DNA of 6,219 nt from an uncultured Collinsella sp. (lineage in GTDB: Bacteria > Actinomycetota > Coriobacteriia > Coriobacteriales > Coriobacteriaceae). The stretch spans positions 1-6,219 of the forward strand of contig USFU01000099.1 in the NCBI GenBank assembly GCA_900554135.1, written 5' to 3'. The notes below the pieces were generated by a model. It had not been told where the DNA came from and did not search any database. It worked only from the letters and a program-made list of their open reading frames with translations. Shown piece after piece: positions 1-4,291 of the stretch. Made by a program: the position numbers and the translations under genes. Positions within the stretch are counted from its first letter, which is position 1. Each line of letters begins with the position of its first letter.

Positions 1-52
1 AGCTCACCGGCCGCCCTCCCTTAGCGCCATGGCAATGCGATTCAATAAAGTA

Positions 53-65
53 TAGCGATTCGCTA
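53..65. promoter_or_regulatory. 13-bp dyad, possible operator
   Basis: TAGCGA and TCGCTA flank a single central T, giving a perfect odd palindrome. The heptamer GCGATTC inside it also occurs at 37-43, 18 bp upstream. Paired sites of this kind can bind a dimeric regulator, but no regulator is linked and the site is about 110 bp upstream of the dedA promoter. It may belong to whatever lies left of the window or be chance. The rest of 1-150 shows no gene I can support. Confidence 0.2.
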
Positions 66-153
66 GGGATTAGGAAGAACAATCTTGGCGGCATTGCGCG
101 ACAGGTGTCAGTTATGCAAACTTGCTGGTAATGAAGTAAGACTTTTGAGGGGT

Positions 154-184
154 TTGGCCCACGCTCGCGCCGCAACCGTATACT
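154..184 (+). promoter_or_regulatory. Candidate promoter of the dedA gene
   Basis: A -10 box TATACT (179-184, five of six consensus bases) is preceded by TTGGCC (154-159) as a possible -35 with a long 19-bp spacer. The expected start of transcription is near 191, giving a leader of about 40 bases before the ATG at 231. The -10 is convincing; the -35 and spacing are poor. Confidence 0.45.
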
Positions 185-230
185 GGTCAACTTGGACGTG
201 TCCGCGCCCACAACTGAGAGGTTTTACTTC

Positions 231-878
231 ATGGGTTTCATCAATTTCATTGCCGAGCTGCTTAAGGACCCGCGCACCGCGATCGCCAGCTGGATCGCCG
301 CCGGCCCGCTTATGGCCTACGGCTGCGTGTTCCTGATCATCTTCATTGAGACAGGCGTGGTGTTCTTCCCGTTCCTTCCCGGCGACTCGCTGCTGTTTGC
401 CTCGGGCTTCTTTGCCCATAACGGCGGCTTTAACATCGTGGCGCTTCTGGCCACCGCATGGGCCGCAGCCATCCTAGGCGATCAGTGCAACTTTATGATC
501 GGTCACTTCTTTGGCCGCAAGATCATCGCCTCGGGCAAGGTAAAGGCTATGACGCCCGAGCGCATTAAAAAGTCCGAGGATTTCCTGGATAAGTGGGGCC
601 ATCTGGCCATCTTCCTCGGTCGCTTCTTCCCGTTCATCCGCACCTTTGTGCCTTTTATCGCCGGCATGGGCGGCATGCACTGGCGCAACTTTGTCATCTT
701 TAACGTGCTGGGTGGCATTACCTGGTCGACGGTCTTTACGCTGCTGGGTTACTTCTTTGGTGGCATTCCGTTTGTGCAGGAGCACTTTGAGTTGCTGATC
801 GTCGGCATTGTCGCCGTGTCGATCATTCCGACCGTGGTCGGTCTGGTTAAGGCTAAGCTCGGTAAAAAGAACGCCTAG
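231..878 (+). CDS. DedA-family (VTT/SNARE-associated domain) membrane protein
   Basis: A 215-residue polytopic inner-membrane protein of the DedA family. Members studied elsewhere act in membrane homeostasis, and some (B. subtilis UptA) recycle undecaprenyl phosphate across the membrane. Family marks are E40 in the IFIET segment, PGDSLL at 50-55 with D52, GRFFPFIRTFVPFIAGMGG from residue 130 with R131 and R137, and the late NVLGGITW motif (158-165). E40, D52, R131 and R137 fall one residue from the essential E39, D51, R130 and R136 reported for E. coli YqjA, so the protein should be functional. Hydrophobic segments lie at about 29-48, 56-82, 125-146, 155-177 and 188-206, and the tail is lysine-rich. 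I chose ATG 231 because GAGAGG (216-221) lies 9 bases upstream; an in-frame TTG at 192 would add 13 polar residues and has no ribosome site. Length is normal. It is a single-gene unit closed by the terminator at 907-940. The exact substrate cannot be told from sequence. Confidence 0.93.
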   Translation: MGFINFIAELLKDPRTAIASWIAAGPLMAYGCVFLIIFIETGVVFFPFLPGDSLLFASGFFAHNGGFNIVALLATAWAAAILGDQCNFMIGHFFGRKIIASGKVKAMTPERIKKSEDFLDKWGHLAIFLGRFFPFIRTFVPFIAGMGGMHWRNFVIFNVLGGITWSTVFTLLGYFFGGIPFVQEHFELLIVGIVAVSIIPTVVGLVKAKLGKKNA

Positions 879-906
879 TCCGAGCTTGTTTTCGGACGTT
901 GATTCC

Positions 907-940
907 AAGGCCCGTCATCGGATTCGATGGCGGGCCTTTT
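907..940 (+). terminator. Rho-independent terminator after dedA
   Basis: A 14-bp stem (907-920 with 925-938, one T-G wobble, loop GATT) ends in a short T run and starts 29 bases after the dedA stop codon. The stem begins AAGGCCCG and closes CGGGCCTT, so it may work in both directions. Confidence 0.9.
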
Positions 941-960
941 GTGTTGAAGGCAAGTGAAAA

Positions 961-1021
961 TACTTTACTTAGTTAAAGAAAAACGTTTTATCCAAGGCGT
1001 GCGGGGAGTACAATCACCTGC
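961..1021 (+). promoter_or_regulatory. ilvE promoter region with palindrome
   Basis: An AT-rich stretch in an otherwise GC-rich window. A likely -10 is TACAAT (1009-1014), with a weak TTTTAT (986-991) 17 bp upstream; transcription would then start near 1021. A second possibility is TTTACT (964-969), 16 bp, TTTTAT (986-991). A perfect 10-bp palindrome AAAACGTTTT (980-989) overlaps these elements and could be a regulator site. A promoter here is very likely; which boxes are used is uncertain. Confidence 0.45.
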
Positions 1022-1171
1022 ATGCGAATCGACGTGCCATCGGCTTCGATGCTGCCCGCGTGTCCTGCCCGGCCCTACGCTCCGGGTATGCGACGTTGCG
1101 ACGCGGCCGGCTTCGGTCCTTGCGTGCGGGTTCGCGAGTATGCAACCGTGTATGTAAGGAGCGACATATGA
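1022..1171 (+). other. Possible leaderless upstream ORF overlapping the ilvE start
   Basis: A 49-codon reading frame begins with ATG at 1022, one base after the transcription start predicted from the TACAAT box. It ends with a TGA at 1169-1171 that overlaps the ilvE ATG in the form ATGA. Such overlaps often couple translation, and leaderless short upstream frames are common in some actinobacteria. Against it, the codons include several rare for this genome (CGA, AGG, GTA, ATA), the frame has no ribosome site, and the peptide resembles nothing I know. It has 5 Val, 2 Ile and 1 Leu without a run, so a classical attenuator peptide is not evident. Confidence 0.2.
1038..1125 (+). promoter_or_regulatory. 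Structured 5' leader of ilvE (three hairpins)
   Basis: The region before ilvE can fold into successive hairpins: CATCG/CGATG at 1038-1051 with loop GCTT; CCCGG/CCGGG at 1068-1086; and a longer one at 1101-1125 (ACGC-GG-CCG with CGG-T-CC-TT-GCGT, loop GCTT). The near-repeats GTATGCGAC (1086-1094) and GTATGCAAC (1138-1146) flank the last hairpin. There is no T-box consensus and no T tract, so a transcription attenuator is not supported. It could affect translation, or simply reflect high GC content. Confidence 0.25.
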
Positions 1172-2220
1172 CTGTCGAGAAGAAGGATATCGATTGGGGT
1201 AGCCTCGGCTTTGGCTACATGAAGACTGATTACAGCTACGAGGCCCATTGGAAGGACGGCGAGTGGGACGAGGGCGGCCTGACCACCGACCACACCCTGC
1301 ATGTCTCCGAGTGCGGCGGCATCTTCCATTACTGCCAGGAGGTCTTTGAGGGCCTGAAGGCCTACACCGCCGAGGACGGCAGCATCGTCTGTTTCCGTCC
1401 CGATATGAACGCCGAGCGTATGTACAATTCCGCCCAGCGTCTGGAGATGCCCCCGTTCCCCAAGGACAAGTTTGTCGAGGCCGTCAAGCAGGTCGTCTCC
1501 GCCAACGCCGCCTGGGTTCCGCCCTTCGGCTCTGGCGCAACCCTGTATGTGCGTCCGTTTATGATCGGCTCCGGTGACGTGATCGGCGTGGCTCCCGCTC
1601 CTGAGTACACGTTCCGCATTCTCGTGACCCCGGTCGGTCCGTACTTTAAGGGTGGCCTCAAGCCTGTCAAGCTGCGCGTTTCCGAGTACGACCGCGCCGC
1701 ACCGCACGGCACCGGCAACATCAAGGCCGGCCTCAACTACGCCATGTCCCTGAAGCCCACGATGGAGGCTCACCGCGAGGGCTATGCCGAGAACCTGTAT
1801 CTCGACTCCGAGTCCCGCACCTATGTCGAGGAGACCGGTGGTGCCAACGTCCTGTTCGTAAAGGAGGACGGCACGCTTGTCGTCCCGCAGTCGCACACCG
1901 ACTCCATTCTTCCCTCCATCACCCGTCGTTCGCTCGTTCAGGTCGCTGAGGACCTGGGCATGACCGTCGACCAGCGTCCCGTCGAGTGGGCCGAGGTCAA
2001 GGCCGGCACCTTTGTTGAGTGCGGTCTGTGCGGCACCGCTGCCGTTATCTCCCCGGTGGGCGAGATCGACAACAAGGTCTACGGTGCCGACGAAACTGTG
2101 ACCTTCCCGGCTGGCTACACCGAGATCGGTCCTGTGATGAAGAAGCTCCGCGAGACCCTGACCGGCATCCAGTCTGGTGCCGTTGAGGATAAGCACGGCT
2201 GGGTTTACACCGTCGCGTAA
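1168..2220 (+). CDS. ilvE: Branched-chain amino acid aminotransferase (IlvE, BCAT type II)
   Basis: A cytoplasmic fold-IV PLP enzyme that transfers amino groups between leucine, isoleucine or valine and 2-oxoglutarate: the last step of their synthesis and first of their breakdown. The 350 residues match the BCAT-II subgroup. Visible marks are the N-terminal DWGSLGFGYM, the EVFEGLKAY segment (58-66), FRPD and RM (77-85), YVRPF (127-131), GTGNIKAGLNYA with Schiff-base lysine K186, YVEETGGAN with catalytic E222, and CGTAAVISPVG (288-298). The redox CXXC of the human enzymes is replaced by AVIS (292-295), as usual in bacteria. ATG 1168 is chosen because TAAGGAG (1155-1161) ends 6 bases upstream and the family's N-terminus starts here; the open frame further upstream is noise. 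No other ilv or leu gene is adjacent, so it is a single-gene unit with a long leader and an unusual 195-base distance to its terminator. Confidence 0.96.
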   Translation: MTVEKKDIDWGSLGFGYMKTDYSYEAHWKDGEWDEGGLTTDHTLHVSECGGIFHYCQEVFEGLKAYTAEDGSIVCFRPDMNAERMYNSAQRLEMPPFPKDKFVEAVKQVVSANAAWVPPFGSGATLYVRPFMIGSGDVIGVAPAPEYTFRILVTPVGPYFKGGLKPVKLRVSEYDRAAPHGTGNIKAGLNYAMSLKPTMEAHREGYAENLYLDSESRTYVEETGGANVLFVKEDGTLVVPQSHTDSILPSITRRSLVQVAEDLGMTVDQRPVEWAEVKAGTFVECGLCGTAAVISPVGEIDNKVYGADETVTFPAGYTEIGPVMKKLRETLTGIQSGAVEDKHGWVYTVA

Positions 2221-2230
2221 TTTGTCTTAC

Positions 2231-2371
2231 CTGTCCGGGCAGAGAGCAAGTTCCCTCCCGGCGCGTCCTCGGACATGCAAGAAGCCCTCGCTGCGCACTT
2301 CGTGCGCCCAGGGCGTATTGCCGACAGCGGAGTGCGCCCGGAGGGGACATGCGCAATTCCCAGCCGGCACC
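2231..2371 (+). ncRNA. Long imperfect RNA hairpin downstream of ilvE, identity unknown
   Basis: The bases between the ilvE stop and the next terminator can fold into a rod. The main stem pairs 2246-2264 with 2334-2352: 19 positions with only two mismatches (A2249/A2349, C2259/C2339) and one T-G wobble. Inside is a loosely paired central region (2265-2283 against 2315-2333), then an apical arm of GCCCT/AGGGC (2284-2288, 2310-2314) and GCGCAC/GTGCGC around a TTC loop (2293-2307). CCGG at 2235-2238 can pair with CCGG at 2364-2367 to extend the base. The shape (closing stem, central bubble, terminal arm, then a terminator) recalls 6S RNA, but I do not recognise the primary sequence and see only a weak promoter (TTTACA at 2204-2209 with no good -10). 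It could equally be a structured 3' UTR of ilvE. The octamer GGACATGC occurs twice (2271-2278, 2345-2352). Confidence 0.4.
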
Positions 2372-2414
2372 GCCTTGATGCGGCAAGCAATCATTACTCT
2401 GAATAAAAGATGGT

Positions 2415-2439
2415 GCGCGGCCTTTCGGCCGCGCTTTTT
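2415..2439 (+). terminator. Rho-independent terminator of the ilvE transcription unit
   Basis: A perfect 8-bp stem GCGCGGCC/GGCCGCGC (2415-2422, 2427-2434) with loop TTTC is followed by five T and a further T run at 2442-2446. An AAAA tract just upstream gives some capacity in the opposite direction. It lies 195 bases after the ilvE stop and closes ilvE and the structured RNA together. Confidence 0.92.
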
Positions 2440-2450
2440 GTGTTTTTAGC

Positions 2451-2470
2451 CGCACGATACCTGTCGTGCG
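2451..2470. repeat. Perfect 7-bp hairpin after the terminator
   Basis: CGCACGA (2451-2457) and TCGTGCG (2464-2470) surround a six-base loop. It lies 11 bases after the ilvE terminator's T tract and has no T tract of its own. It may be a back-up stop or a binding site; no function can be assigned. Confidence 0.4.
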
Positions 2471-2485
2471 TTACGTGGGGGTGGG

Positions 2486-2698
2486 GGCGACGTGCATTTT
2501 TGGGAGTATTCTGCAGCCGAAGGCCCCTGCATACCGGCTTTCGGTCAAAAATCGGTGCTTGGGCAGACTTTTTGCGAATAATGGGCGGGGTTATGGGCTG
2601 CCGGAGTTTAAGTTGCGGGGAAATCCGCGGTCTTACGCCTTTGCTGTGGCCCTCGGAGCTCTTGGATTTGCTGAATACTCCAAAAAATGCACGGCGCC
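2486..2698. repeat. 213-bp element with 30-bp imperfect terminal inverted repeats
   Basis: The left arm (2486-2515) and the reverse complement of the right arm (2669-2698) agree at 27 of 30 positions. The core 20 bases (2492-2511 against 2673-2692) differ at one. The core begins GTGCATTTTT and ends GGAGTATTC. The 153-bp interior holds no plausible gene. It has a smaller inverted pair CAAAAA (2546-2551) and TTTTTG (2569-2574), and GGCAG/CTGCC pairing potential around 2562-2600. The element sits between two converging terminators, a neutral site typical of MITE-like or other dispersed intergenic repeats. An invertible segment is the main alternative. No transposase or recombinase is in the window and no target-site duplication is clear. 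Confidence 0.6.
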
Positions 2699-2718
2699 TT
2701 GAGGGGGACCTTCGCGAG

Positions 2719-2757
2719 AAAAGAAACCGCCCCGTCGAAATATGCATTCGACGGGGC
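2719..2757 (-). terminator. Rho-independent terminator of lemA
   Basis: A perfect 11-bp stem (2729-2739 with 2747-2757, loop of seven) reads on the minus strand as a GC-rich hairpin followed by GGTTTCTTTTC. It lies 42 bases beyond the lemA stop codon. The plus-strand side lacks a good T run, so leftward use is favoured. Confidence 0.85.
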
Positions 2758-2798
2758 AGTTTATGCATTTTGCCGATTAAGGATGCGTTGGCAGCCTG

Positions 2799-3350
2799 CT
2801 AGAACTTGACGGTCGGTGCCTGGCGGGCAGCTTCGGCGGCCTCGAAGCCCTGACGCTCCTTAAACTGGAAGATGCCGGCAAAGATGACGGCCGGGAAGGT
2901 CTGGATGGCGTTGTTGTAGCTAAGCACGCAGTCGTTGTAGCTCTGGCGCGCGTAGCTCACCTTGTTCTCGGTGTCTTCGAGCGTGGCTTGGAGCTGCGTA
3001 AAGTTGGTGTTCGCCTTAAGATCGGGGTAAGCCTCGGCCACGGCGAAGAGCTGGCGCAGGGCGCCGGTCAGCACGTTGTCGGCTTCCATCTTGGCTTCGG
3101 GCGTGGTAGCGCTCACGGCGGCGTTGCGCGCGTTGACCACAGCGGCAAGTGTGTCTTGCTCGTGTTTGGCGTAGCCCTTGACGGTCTCGACCAGGTTAGG
3201 GATCAGGTCGTTGCGGCGCTGCAGCTGCGTGTCGATGTTCTGCCAGGCGTTATCGATGCGATTGCGCTTGGTGACCATGTTGTTGTAGATGCCGGCGATG
3301 GCGCAGACAATCACAACGACAACAACGATACCGATGATGACGGGAATCAT
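2799..3350 (-). CDS. lemA: LemA family protein
   Basis: A 183-residue LemA-family protein with one N-terminal transmembrane segment (about residues 2-21, rich in Val and Ile), which anchors a helical-bundle domain. Family motifs are complete: RNRIDNAWQNID (29-40), QLQRRNDLIPNLVETVKGYAKHE (42-64), AEAYPDLKAN-NF-QLQ (105-121), ARQSYNDCVLSYNNAIQTFP (134-153) and a GFE element (168-170) near the C-terminus. The biochemical role of bacterial LemA is not established; homologues often sit beside TPM-domain or HtpX protease genes, absent here. The start is ATG 3350 (complement), with GGAG five bases upstream (complement of 3356-3359). Length is typical and nothing appears broken. It is a single-gene unit, transcribed away from the TetR-type gene and ended by the hairpin at 2729-2757. 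Confidence 0.94.
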   Translation of the reverse strand: MIPVIIGIVVVVVIVCAIAGIYNNMVTKRNRIDNAWQNIDTQLQRRNDLIPNLVETVKGYAKHEQDTLAAVVNARNAAVSATTPEAKMEADNVLTGALRQLFAVAEAYPDLKANTNFTQLQATLEDTENKVSYARQSYNDCVLSYNNAIQTFPAVIFAGIFQFKERQGFEAAEAARQAPTVKF

Positions 3351-3411
3351 GGTGTCTCCGTTTCGAATGGCCGCGGCGTCTTCCGCCGGCTGCCGTTGGT
3401 GTAACGCTACT

Positions 3412-3440
3412 AGTATACCCGCAACCTTTGGCGATGCCGA
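3412..3440 (-). promoter_or_regulatory. Promoter of lemA
   Basis: On the minus strand TCGGCA (complement of 3435-3440) and TATACT (complement of 3412-3417) are separated by 17 bp, matching consensus at four and five of six positions. Transcription would start near 3405, about 55 bases before the ATG. The inverted heptamers TAACGCT (3402-3408) and AGCGTTA (3452-3458) bracket this promoter and might be operator half-sites. Confidence 0.6.
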
Positions 3441-3480
3441 ACTTTCCGGTAAGCGTTATGTTTCCACCAAGGTGAGGCCA

Positions 3481-3513
3481 TTCGCCAGGGGGTGGGCGAT
3501 ACAGGTGTAAGAT
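3481..3513 (+). promoter_or_regulatory. Possible promoter and operator of the TetR-type gene
   Basis: TAAGAT (3508-3513) resembles a -10 box and shares the octamer TAAGATAT with the SRP RNA promoter at the right end of the window. No good -35 is visible. A TCGCC/GGCGA inverted repeat (3482-3486, 3495-3499) lies where the -35 would be and could serve autoregulation. A second dyad, CACC-AA-GGTG, is at 3465-3474. All are speculative. Confidence 0.25.
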
Positions 3514-3562
3514 ATGCGACAGATTAGTGAGCGCTGTCTTTTCCTTGAGGAGGGCGATGCAT

Positions 3563-4147
3563 ATGGACCTTCGCATCAAGAAAACCTATCGGGCCCTGTT
3601 CGAGGCCTTTACTGAGCTGCTCGAAGAGCATCGGTTTGAGGACGTGACGGTTGCCATGCTGTGCGACCGCGCTATGATTCGTCGGACGACGTTCTACAAG
3701 CACTTCCGCGACAAAAACGATTACTTTGCCTTCTATATCGATGAACTCATGTCGGGCCTGCCGCAAAAGCGGGCCGATGCGGATGGCGCGGAGGGCGCCG
3801 AGGACGTGCGCGCGCTTCGCCACGAAGTGTTCGCCGATGCCATGGATCTGATTCTGGCGCATGAACAGCTCATGGATAACATTTTGGCGAGCAGTATGTC
3901 GGGTATGCTGACCAGCATGATTTGCGATCGCATCGCGCGCTCCATACGCGGGCGCGTGATGAGCGCGCTTGACGAGGACGCGCTCGCGCCCGTATCGCTC
4001 GAGACAACGTCTGAGTTTGTCGCCGGCGGCATTATTCGGCTCTTTACCATGTGGTGGGAATCGGGCCACGTGCTAGAGCGCCGATCCGAAATCGCCGACG
4101 TGGTCGATGCGCTGTTCGAGCGGACCATGACGCCGGTGGGTCACTAG
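3563..4147 (+). CDS. TetR/AcrR-family transcriptional regulator
   Basis: A 194-residue DNA-binding regulator. The N-terminal helix MDLRIKKTYRALFEAFTELLEE leads into the TetR helix-turn-helix at about 27-48 (DVTVAMLCDRAMIRRTTFYKHFRDK), with the signature TTFYKHF at 42-48. The C-terminal ligand or dimer domain has FVAGGIIRLFTMWWESG (152-168), typical of the small TetR_C group found in DhaS-like regulators. An acidic, alanine-rich linker (71-81) joins the two parts. Of the in-frame starts, ATG 3563 fits best: AGGAGG (3548-3553) ends nine bases upstream, whereas ATG 3557 would leave only three; GTG 3527 has no ribosome site. It diverges from lemA across 212 bp, so lemA and the gene itself are candidate targets. 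The ligand is unknown. No terminator follows; the stop lies three bases from the opposing tRNA gene. Confidence 0.9.
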   Translation: MDLRIKKTYRALFEAFTELLEEHRFEDVTVAMLCDRAMIRRTTFYKHFRDKNDYFAFYIDELMSGLPQKRADADGAEGAEDVRALRHEVFADAMDLILAHEQLMDNILASSMSGMLTSMICDRIARSIRGRVMSALDEDALAPVSLETTSEFVAGGIIRLFTMWWESGHVLERRSEIADVVDALFERTMTPVGH

Positions 4148-4150
4148 AAG

Positions 4151-4240
4151 TGGCGGAGAGAGGGGGATTCGAACCCCCGGAACGCTCTCGCGCTCAACGG
4201 TTTTCAAGACCGCCGCATTCAACCGCTCTGCCATCTCTCC
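4151..4240 (-). tRNA. tRNA-Ser (anticodon UGA)
   Basis: Read on the minus strand, the 7-bp acceptor stem GGAGAGA/TCTCTCC is perfect, the discriminator is G and CCA is encoded (complement of 4151-4153). The anticodon arm GCGGT-CTTGAAA-ACCGT gives anticodon TGA, reading UCA and related serine codons. A long variable arm GAGCGC-GAGA-GCGTTC marks a class II tRNA, and the T arm GGGGG-TTCGAAT-CCCCC is perfect. Length is 90 with CCA. It converges on the TetR-type gene with a 3-bp gap and no visible terminator, and diverges from the tadA fusion gene. Confidence 0.97.
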
Positions 4241-4250
4241 GTGAGACGTA

Positions 4251-4259
4251 ATGATAGCA
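4251..4259 (-). promoter_or_regulatory. Extended -10 promoter for tRNA-Ser
   Basis: On the minus strand TGC precedes TATCAT (complement of 4251-4259), an extended -10 with five of six consensus bases. No clear -35 is seen at 16-18 bp. Transcription would start near 4244, only about four bases before the mature tRNA end, so the 5' leader would be very short. Confidence 0.4.
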
Positions 4260-4291
4260 TCGTTTTGGATTTGCAACAGGGGAGGCGAACG

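Noticed and set aside
192..230. N-terminal extension of the DedA protein from TTG 192
   Set aside because: No ribosome site, and TTG 192 nearly coincides with the predicted transcription start; ATG 231 has a well-spaced GAGAGG and matches the family N-terminus.
954..1157. 67-codon frame with GTG start upstream of ilvE
   Set aside because: It crosses the AT-rich promoter region, changes composition abruptly, contains no known motif and its SD-like GAAGG is only three bases from the GTG.
941..1167. T-box or amino-acid attenuator before ilvE
   Set aside because: No T-box core consensus, no terminator hairpin with T tract, and no run of branched-chain codons.
1075..2196. 373-codon open frame on the minus strand opposite ilvE
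   Set aside because: It lies wholly antisense to a clearly identified enzyme, has no ribosome site or recognisable domain, and results from codon bias of the sense gene.
2221..2414. Firm call of 6S RNA, tmRNA or RNase P RNA
   Set aside because: The RNase P and tmRNA signature segments are absent, and only overall shape, not sequence, recalls 6S RNA; kept as an unidentified structured RNA.
2394..2802. Open frames of 124-130 codons on both strands across the inverted-repeat element
   Set aside because: They run through two strong terminators and the repeat arms, and the similar peptides on the two strands (GVF and NTPKNAR-type segments) are simply the inverted repeat translated.
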